A stretch of DNA of 5,774 bases. It comes from Planctomycetota bacterium. GTDB taxonomy: Bacteria; Planctomycetota; J058; J103. The stretch covers positions 1-5,774 of the forward strand of contig RFJN01000264.1 of assembly GCA_003694875.1 (NCBI GenBank), read 5' to 3'. The notes beneath the pieces were generated by a model. That model was not told the origin of the DNA and did not search any database. It saw only the letters and a program-made list of their open reading frames with translations. Both the position numbers and the translations under genes were made by a program. Shown piece after piece: positions 1 through 5,774 of the stretch (position 1 is its first letter; each line of letters opens with the position of its first letter).

Positions 1-1689
1 CTCGGGCTGCTCGTGCACGCCGCTTCCGACGGCGCCGCGATCGGCATGACCCACTCCGCGGAACTCGCCCACGCCACCCACCACCACAGCCACACCTTCG
101 CACACGCCGGGGGCCACGGTCTATTCGTCAACCTCGCGGTCGTCATGCACCAGGTGCCCATCGGGCTGCTGCTGTGGGTCTCGGTCGGCGCGCGCTTCGG
201 GCCCCTCGCCGCGCTCGCCGCGATCGTGCTCATGTCCTCGGCGACACTCCTCGGCTACTTCGGGATCGTCGCCCCGCTCGACGCCATGGGTCCGGCCGGA
301 GCGGGGCTGCTGCTCGCGTTCGTGGGCGGCAGCCTGCTGCACGTCGTGATCGGCCATGAGCACGAGCACGCGCACGAGCACGGCGGGGAGACGGGCGGCA
401 CACCCGAGGCCGACGAGGAGCACGACACCCCCTACGCCCACGGGGTCGCGCCCTACTGGAGCGGGCTCGGTGCGCTGTGCGCCGTCGTCATGGTCGGGAT
501 CGCGAGCCACGTCGCCGGCGGGCTCGAGGAGGCGCCGGCGCTGCGCACCTTCACGATCCTGTTCACCGAGAGCGCGCCCGCACTCTGGATCGGCTTCACC
601 CTCGCCGGCCTCGCACACACCTACCTCCCCTACGCGCGACTGGGCTGGCTGGCACGCGGCGGGGCGCTGTCGCAGGCCGCACGCGGGGTCGTGGTCGGCC
701 TGCCGTTGCCGATCTGCTCCTGTGGCGTCGTGCCGCTGTTTCACAGCCTCGTGCGCCGCGGCGTGCCGCCGGCGGCCGCGATCGCGTTCCTGATCGCCAC
801 CCCCGAGATCGGCGTCGACGCGCTGCTGATCTCGATCCCGCTGCTCGGGATCGAGATCTCGATCGCGCGACTCGTGGTCGCCCTGCTCGTGGCGCTGCTC
901 GCCGGCGCCGTCGTGGGTCCCCTCGTGGCACGACGGCTCCCCCCACCGGCCGCCACCGACGAGCCCATCGAGACCCCGCCGCCGCACCGCCGCCGGCTCG
1001 CGCTCGCGCTGCGGCACGGGCTGGTGACGAGCGTCGACGAGATCATGCCGTGGCTGCTCGTGGGCCTCGTCGTGGCGGCCCTCGCGGCCCCCCTTCTCGA
1101 CGCGCAGTGGATCGAGGCGCTGCCGCGCGGGCTCGACGTGCTGCTGTGCGCGCTGCTCGGGCTCCCGATCTACGTCTGCGCCACCGGCGCCACCCCGATC
1201 GTGGCGGTACTCGTCGCCAAGGGCGTCTCGCCCGGCGCCGCGATCGCGTTCCTGCTCACCGGCCCCGCCACCAACGTCACCACCTTCGGCGTGGTGAGCC
1301 GCCTGTGGGGCCGGCGCCCCGCCCTGTGGCTCGCAGGCGTCTCGATCGGCGCCACGGTCGTGCTCGGCTGGGCGATCAACCTCGTGCTGACCGGCAGCGA
1401 GGGGGCCGCACTCGCGCTCGCACACGGGACCGAAGGCAGCCACCCGTTCGAACGGCTCGCCGCGCTCGCACTCGGCCTCCTCTTCCTCGTGCGCGTGCTG
1501 CTGCGTGGACCGCGCCCGCTGTTGCGCGAGGTGTCGCTGCGGCCGCACGCACCGGCGCTCGAGGAGGAAGGCTGCGGCGGCTGTTGCGACACGCCGCGGC
1601 CCTCCGACGAGCCGCAGCACCAGCACGTCGCCGCCCCCGCCTCGGCCGGCGGCGATCCGTGCGACGGCTGCCAGCACGGCGTCGATTGA
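1..1689 (+). CDS. ZIP-like / SO_0444-type (ArsP/DUF318) metal permease fusion, 5' end missing
   Basis: Likely inner-membrane metal transporter, probably for efflux of soft or transition metals such as Cu/Zn; the substrate is inferred. The frame is open to the left edge, so the first in-window start codon (GTG at 13) is internal; residues are counted from it (558 to the stop). Residues 1-114 resemble the second half of a ZIP transporter: HAASDG (2-7) fits the TM4 motif HNxxDG, HQVPIG (46-51) fits the TM5 motif HExPxG, and two further hydrophobic helices follow. A His-rich loop (about 13-36) and HEHEHAHEH (115-123) come before the permease domain (about 148-500). That domain carries the hallmark ICSCG (Cys235, Cys237) and, in its second half, CATGATP (Cys389) and TGPATN, the paired motifs of DUF318/ArsP-like permeases. 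The tail has CGGCC (521-525), QHQH and CDGC (550-553), likely metal ligands. SO_0444 relatives are usually near 400 aa, so the ZIP-like part is extra. The permease call is solid; the ZIP call rests on motif order. Confidence 0.85.
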   Translation, partial: LGLLVHAASDGAAIGMTHSAELAHATHHHSHTFAHAGGHGLFVNLAVVMHQVPIGLLLWVSVGARFGPLAALAAIVLMSSATLLGYFGIVAPLDAMGPAGAGLLLAFVGGSLLHVVIGHEHEHAHEHGGETGGTPEADEEHDTPYAHGVAPYWSGLGALCAVVMVGIASHVAGGLEEAPALRTFTILFTESAPALWIGFTLAGLAHTYLPYARLGWLARGGALSQAARGVVVGLPLPICSCGVVPLFHSLVRRGVPPAAAIAFLIATPEIGVDALLISIPLLGIEISIARLVVALLVALLAGAVVGPLVARRLPPPAATDEPIETPPPHRRRLALALRHGLVTSVDEIMPWLLVGLVVAALAAPLLDAQWIEALPRGLDVLLCALLGLPIYVCATGATPIVAVLVAKGVSPGAAIAFLLTGPATNVTTFGVVSRLWGRRPALWLAGVSIGATVVLGWAINLVLTGSEGAALALAHGTEGSHPFERLAALALGLLFLVRVLLRGPRPLLREVSLRPHAPALEEEGCGGCCDTPRPSDEPQHQHVAAPASAGGDPCDGCQHGVD

Positions 1690-1723
1690 GCGCCGGAGCG
1701 CGAGCACCCCGACCTCGTCCCGC

Positions 1724-1752
1724 TTGCCCCCCGCAGGCCCCGGGGGCACAAT
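1724..1752 (+). promoter_or_regulatory. Predicted sigma70 promoter of maeB
   Basis: TTGCCC (1724-1729) and CACAAT (1747-1752) are separated by exactly 17 bp. Each matches the sigma70 hexamers (TTGACA, TATAAT) at four of six positions. The predicted transcription start is near 1759, giving a 5' leader of about 70 nt before maeB. It is the best-placed promoter candidate I found in the 139-bp gap. It is inferred from sequence alone. Confidence 0.5.
1725..1748. repeat. Inverted repeat inside the promoter spacer
   Basis: TGCCCCC (1725-1731) and GGGGGCA (1742-1748) form a perfect 7-bp inverted repeat with a 10-nt loop. It spans the region between the two promoter hexamers and touches both of them. 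It could be an operator, or the hairpin of a terminator for the upstream transporter gene. No T-run follows, so an intrinsic terminator is not well supported. Confidence 0.45.
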
Positions 1753-1828
1753 CGCGCCGATCGCCGACGTCGCGCCGCCGGAGACTCGGCCGCGCGACGG
1801 GCAGCGCGACAGCGCACGGAGAACGGAC

Positions 1829-4093
<2,265 letters not shown>

Positions 4094-4104
4094 GGGGAAA
4101 CAGC

Positions 4105-4764
4105 ATGGAGATCGTCACGATCGAGGGCGGCTTCGACCGCAACCTCTGCTACCTGCTCGCACGCGACGACGCTCCCGACCGGGAGGCGGTGCTGATCGAC
4201 GCCTCGGCGAGCGCCGACCGGATCCTGTCCGAGCTCGCCGCCCGCCGCTGGCGACTCGCCTGCATCGCGATCACGCACGGCCATGGCGACCACATCGTGT
4301 CGCTGCCGCCACTGTTGCGCGACACCGACGCCGTGCTCGCCGCCTGGCGGGATTCCGCCGTGCTCGACCACGCCCCCCCGACGCGGCGTCGACCGCTCGA
4401 TGACGGTGCGTGGCTCGAGGTGGCTGGCGTGCGCCTGCAGGCGCTGTACACCCCCGGCCACGCGGACGATCACCTGTGCTACTACGCCCCCGAGGCGCAG
4501 GCGCTGTTCACCGGCGACCTGCTCTTCGTGGGGCGTCCGGGCCGCACCGCCGGCGTCGGCCAGGATCCGCGACAGCAGTACCGCAGCCTGCGCGACAGGA
4601 TCGCCCCGTTGCCCGGCGCGGTGCGGATCCTGCCCGGCCACGACTACGGACCGGTCCCGAGCCGCAGCCTCGCCGAGGAGCGCGCCGCCAACCGGTGGCT
4701 GCAGGCGCAGGACGAGGACGAGTTCGTGCGGATCTGCGAGGCGTACGAGGCGAGCCGCCGCTGA
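4105..4764 (+). CDS. Metallo-beta-lactamase-fold hydrolase, glyoxalase II-like
   Basis: Predicted soluble hydrolase of 219 aa with a complete two-metal MBL site: THGHGDH (His58, His60, Asp62, His63), PGH with His119, FTGD with Asp138 and LPGHDYG with His179. The closest familiar groups are hydroxyacylglutathione hydrolases (thioester hydrolysis in methylglyoxal detoxification, GloB/GloC) and ETHE1-like persulfide dioxygenases. The segment GDLLFVGRPGRT fits both. The length is near the short GloC type (about 215 aa) and below classical GloB (about 250 aa), which has a fuller C-terminal substrate-binding domain. No signal peptide is visible. The start at ATG 4105 has GAGGGG (4092-4097) seven bases upstream; this site overlaps the maeB stop codon. 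That tight spacing, with no promoter room, implies cotranscription with maeB. The fold and metal site are certain; the substrate is not. Confidence 0.9.
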   Translation: MEIVTIEGGFDRNLCYLLARDDAPDREAVLIDASASADRILSELAARRWRLACIAITHGHGDHIVSLPPLLRDTDAVLAAWRDSAVLDHAPPTRRRPLDDGAWLEVAGVRLQALYTPGHADDHLCYYAPEAQALFTGDLLFVGRPGRTAGVGQDPRQQYRSLRDRIAPLPGAVRILPGHDYGPVPSRSLAEERAANRWLQAQDEDEFVRICEAYEASRR

Positions 4765-4960
4765 GCGCGCCCCGCCGCAGCGTCTTGTCCTCCGCCTCCC
4801 GGGCCCGTCGCGCCGCAACCGAACCGGTTCGGCAGCCAGAGGTTGTGTCCACAGGCCGGCCTCGCCCCTACACCCCGTCGCTCTCGCATCCGAAAACAGG
4901 GAGTGAGAGAGAGGTCGGGGCCGCGCGTCCCGCGGAGCGAGAGAGAACGGGAGCACAGTC
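4765..4960. other. Intergenic region before the small-ORF locus
   Basis: These 196 bp between the MBL gene and the first small ORF contain no gene I can support. They hold a 14-bp perfect palindrome (4819-4832), a short hairpin CCGCG-CGTCC-CGCGG (4921-4935) and two copies of the purine-rich motif GGAGnGAGAGAGA (4900-4912 and 4934-4946). A weak promoter-like pair, TTGTGT (4843-4848) and TACACC (4869-4874), has a 20-bp spacer, which is too long to call. In-frame stop TGA at 4904-4906 limits the small ORF on its left. Confidence 0.6.
4819..4832. repeat. 14-bp perfect palindrome
   Basis: CCGAACCGGTTCGG is a perfect palindrome 54 bp after the MBL stop codon. As DNA it could be a dimeric regulator site; as RNA its arms could form a short stem only by leaving a small loop. 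The ACCGGT core recurs in the inverted repeat at 5099-5113, on the other side of the first small ORF. No T-run follows, so it is not a standard intrinsic terminator. Confidence 0.5.
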
Positions 4961-5098
4961 GTGTCCGCAACCGATCGCAAGCCGAGCAGCGAACCGAGGC
5001 CGACGAGCCACCCCCAGCCCGAACGGGGTAAGCGGCGACAGCCGCGCCGCTACGTCGACCCGGTGTTCGAACTCGAGCCGTTTCCCTTTGGGGACTGA
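4961..5098 (+). CDS. Small ORF, 45 aa, Pro/Arg-rich with an aromatic acidic C-terminus
   Basis: I do not recognise this protein. The GTG start at 4961 has GGGAG (4949-4953) seven bases upstream and is the only usual start codon between the in-frame TGA at 4904 and the stop at 5096. The product has 9 prolines and 9 Lys/Arg in 45 residues. Residues 1-30 are polar, basic and probably disordered. Residues 31-45 (YVDPVFELEPFPFGD) are acidic and aromatic with no positive charge, like a short binding segment. It has no membrane helix, no cysteine and no signal peptide. It lies 23 bases before the predicted structured leader of the 54-aa ORF, so it could be a leader peptide, a small functional protein or a chance ORF. 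The TTT codons near its end stand out in this GC-rich DNA. Confidence 0.45.
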   Translation: MSATDRKPSSEPRPTSHPQPERGKRRQPRRYVDPVFELEPFPFGD

Positions 5099-5113
5099 GA
5101 CCGGTCGGACCGG
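5099..5113. repeat. ACCGG inverted and direct repeat
   Basis: CCGGTC (5101-5106) and GACCGG (5108-5113) are inverted copies around one base. GACCGG also recurs directly, at 5099-5104 and 5108-5113, with a 9-bp period. It lies right after the 45-aa ORF and could be an operator, or a 5-bp hairpin with a CGG loop in RNA. The role is unknown. Confidence 0.45.
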
Positions 5114-5129
5114 ATACGCAACGGTCACG

Positions 5130-5153
5130 GCCGCCCGGGACGTCCCGGGCGGC
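5130..5153. repeat. 24-bp perfect palindrome
   Basis: GCCGCCCGGG (5130-5139) and CCCGGGCGGC (5144-5153) flank ACGT, which makes all 24 bases a perfect palindrome. As RNA it is a very stable 10-bp hairpin with a 4-nt loop; as DNA it is a symmetric site. No T-run follows, so an intrinsic terminator is unlikely, though a pause site is possible. Confidence 0.8.
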
Positions 5154-5216
5154 GGGCAGCGAACGGCGAGCCGCGGTGGCTCGCGTTGCCAGCGGTCCCC
5201 GATGCGGGGACGGAGC

Positions 5217-5224
5217 GGAGGTGA
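5217..5224 (+). promoter_or_regulatory. Strong Shine-Dalgarno site of the 54-aa ORF
   Basis: GGAGGTGA is a full-length complement to the 16S rRNA 3' end. The spacing to ATG 5229 is only four bases after the motif. Its last four bases (GTGA) fall in the predicted closing stem of the leader, so access by ribosomes could depend on RNA folding. Confidence 0.75.
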
Positions 5225-5228
5225 ACCG

Positions 5229-5393
5229 ATGCGATCCGAAGGATTCGACCACCGACAACTGATCGCCTGCGAAGAGGTCGAGGTCGTGGTGACCGACAGC
5301 GACGAGCTGCTGCTGCAGGTGCGCTCGCAGGGTGCCGAGCCGCTCGTGCTCGACAAGGCACAGATCGACGACGAACTCGCGCCGCGCGAGTAG
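5229..5393 (+). CDS. Small acidic protein, 54 aa, unknown function
   Basis: I do not recognise this protein. The ATG at 5229 follows one of the best ribosome binding sites in the window (GGAGGTGA, 5217-5224), which argues for real translation. The product is acidic, with 14 Asp/Glu against 5 Lys/Arg. Its pattern suggests two beta strands (VEVVVTD around residues 17-23 and ELLLQVRS around 26-33) followed by LVLDKAQIDDELA, which could be a strand and a helix. It has one cysteine (Cys14), no membrane segment and no signal peptide. The compact hydrophobic-acidic pattern looks like a small folded domain, unlike the disordered 45-aa product upstream. It is the last plus-strand gene before a hairpin and a convergent gene. 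Possible roles include a small regulator or binding partner; nothing in the sequence decides. Confidence 0.6.
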   Translation: MRSEGFDHRQLIACEEVEVVVTDSDELLLQVRSQGAEPLVLDKAQIDDELAPRE

Positions 5394-5423
5394 CGCGCGA
5401 GCCCGACAGGCGCTACCACACCA

Positions 5424-5451
5424 CGGCCCGGCGCGCAGCGGCGCCAGGCCG
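5424..5451. terminator. Hairpin between convergent genes, possible bidirectional terminator
   Basis: CGGCC (5424-5428) pairs with GGCCG (5447-5451) and GGCGC (5430-5434) with GCGCC (5441-5445), giving ten base pairs with one C-A mismatch and loop GCAGCG. It lies 30 bp after the 54-aa ORF and 17 bp after the stop of the minus-strand parvulin gene, the usual place for a shared terminator. Neither strand has a T-run, so it may rely on Rho or only protect 3' ends. Confidence 0.5.
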
Positions 5452-5468
5452 GGATGCGGCAACGAGGC

Positions 5469-5774
5469 TCACTTGTAGCGCAGGATGATGTGGTAGCCGA
5501 ACGGGCTCTTGACCGGCTCGGAGATCTCTCCCACCTTCAGCCGGAAGGCCGCCTCGGCGAACTCGGGCACCATCTGCGAGCGGCTGAACGCACCGAGATC
5601 CCCCCCGTTCTGCGCCGCCGACGGATCGTCGGAGTACTCGCGCGCGAGCGCGGCGAAGTCGCCGCCCGCCCGCAGCTTCTCGAGCACCTCCCTGGCCCGG
5701 GCAAGCGCCTGCTGCTCGCTGCGGTCGGTACGCGACCGCGCCGCCCCCTTGAACTGCACCAGGATGTGCTTGCA
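5469..5774 (-). CDS. Parvulin-type peptidyl-prolyl cis-trans isomerase (PpiC domain), N-terminus outside the window
   Basis: Catalyses cis-trans isomerisation of X-Pro bonds, assisting protein folding. The reading frame is open to the right edge and begins CKHILVQFKGA, so the GTG at 5759 lies inside the first beta strand and is not the true start. The 101 visible residues cover nearly a whole parvulin domain. They show the first active-site His in KHILV, an Asp in YSDDPSA where E. coli PpiC has a Cys, then GGDLG, MVPEF, the GEIS segment and the final FGYHIIL with the second conserved His. The protein ends three residues later (RYK). Between strand 1 and helix 1 there is a longer loop (GAARSRTDRSEQQ) than in E. 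coli PpiC. Only a short extension would make a single-domain cytoplasmic enzyme. An N-terminal signal peptide or SurA/PrsA-like chaperone region is equally possible and cannot be seen here. Confidence 0.92.
   Translation of the reverse strand, partial: CKHILVQFKGAARSRTDRSEQQALARAREVLEKLRAGGDFAALAREYSDDPSAAQNGGDLGAFSRSQMVPEFAEAAFRLKVGEISEPVKSPFGYHIILRYK

Larger units (their letters stand above)
5122..5228 (+). promoter_or_regulatory. Candidate structured leader RNA of the 54-aa ORF
   Basis: Hand folding gives a closing stem, CGGTCAC (5122-5128) with GTGAACCG (5221-5228), 7 bp with one bulged A. It encloses three hairpins: 10 bp with loop ACGT (5130-5153); a 10-bp stem AACG/CGTT plus CGAGCC/GGCTCG with one bulged G and loop GCGGT (5162-5187), extendable by GGC/GCC at 5155-5157 and 5188-5190; and 6 bp with loop GATGC (5195-5211). 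The closing stem takes up the last four bases of the Shine-Dalgarno site and ends directly before the ATG, an arrangement expected of a translational switch. It matches no riboswitch class I know. GC-rich DNA pairs easily by chance, so this is a hypothesis. Confidence 0.4.

Noticed and set aside
4843..4854. TTGTGTCCACAG as a DnaA-box-like site
   Set aside because: It resembles TTATCCACA only partly, occurs once, and there is no AT-rich region or origin gene nearby.
4843..4874. TTGTGT and TACACC as a promoter for the small ORFs
   Set aside because: The spacer is 20 bp and the -10 match is poor.
5090..5120. CTGAGA followed by GGATACGC, reminiscent of the thiamine (THI box) riboswitch
   Set aside because: Only scattered bases agree. 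The conserved flanking stems and the full second conserved segment are absent, and no thiamine gene follows.
5186..5214. TTGCCA as a -35 element before the 54-aa ORF
   Set aside because: At 16-18 bp downstream there is only GC-rich sequence with no -10-like hexamer, and the bases are better explained by the hairpins.
4410..5228. Plus-strand frame open from inside the MBL gene to the 54-aa ORF, which would make one 327-aa protein
   Set aside because: The upstream part overlaps the MBL gene in another frame and is low-complexity Arg/Gly/Ala. The strong ribosome binding site and coding-like sequence begin only at 5229.
4644..5462. Minus-strand open frame (272 codons) across the small-ORF locus
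   Set aside because: The product is Arg/Ser/Gly-rich without motifs, the frame overlaps the MBL gene, and no ribosome binding site was found at its start.

Overview
The window is very GC-rich (about 70% by eye), densely coding DNA from a Gram-negative bacterium, most likely a proteobacterium in the broad sense. The reasons are a PTA-fused malic enzyme, an SO_0444-type metal permease, a sigma70-like promoter and strong Shine-Dalgarno sites. The parvulin at the right edge has a long loop after its first strand, which I associate loosely with the former Deltaproteobacteria and related lineages. No closer placement is justified.

Layout. Positions 1-1689 (+) hold the 3' part of a large membrane transporter gene whose start lies left of the window. 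Its visible N-terminal part looks like the last half of a ZIP-family metal transporter. This is followed by a His-rich linker, a complete ArsP/DUF318-type (SO_0444-like) permease domain and a Cys/His-rich tail. A 139-bp gap then carries a plausible sigma70 promoter with an inverted repeat in its spacer. Positions 1829-4093 (+) encode a complete MaeB-type malic enzyme (malate to pyruvate plus CO2, with NAD(P)H) with the usual C-terminal phosphotransacetylase-like domain. Eleven bases later, 4105-4764 (+) encodes a metallo-beta-lactamase-fold hydrolase of the glyoxalase II-like group, probably cotranscribed with maeB.

Positions 4765-5468 hold no large gene I can support. They contain two small ORFs with good ribosome binding sites: 45 aa at 4961-5098 and 54 aa at 5229-5393. 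The 130 bp between them can fold into a closing stem plus three hairpins, and the closing stem overlaps the Shine-Dalgarno site of the second ORF. This possible cis-regulatory RNA with two unrecognised small ORFs is the least explained part of the window. A strong hairpin at 5424-5451 sits between the convergent transcripts. The 3' part of a parvulin-type peptidyl-prolyl isomerase gene lies on the minus strand at 5469-5774 and runs off the right edge.

The genes do not form one pathway. There is a metal-efflux-like gene, a central-carbon unit (malic enzyme plus hydrolase), a small-ORF locus of unknown role, and a protein-folding gene facing the other way. No mobile elements, CRISPR arrays, tRNAs or rRNAs were seen.
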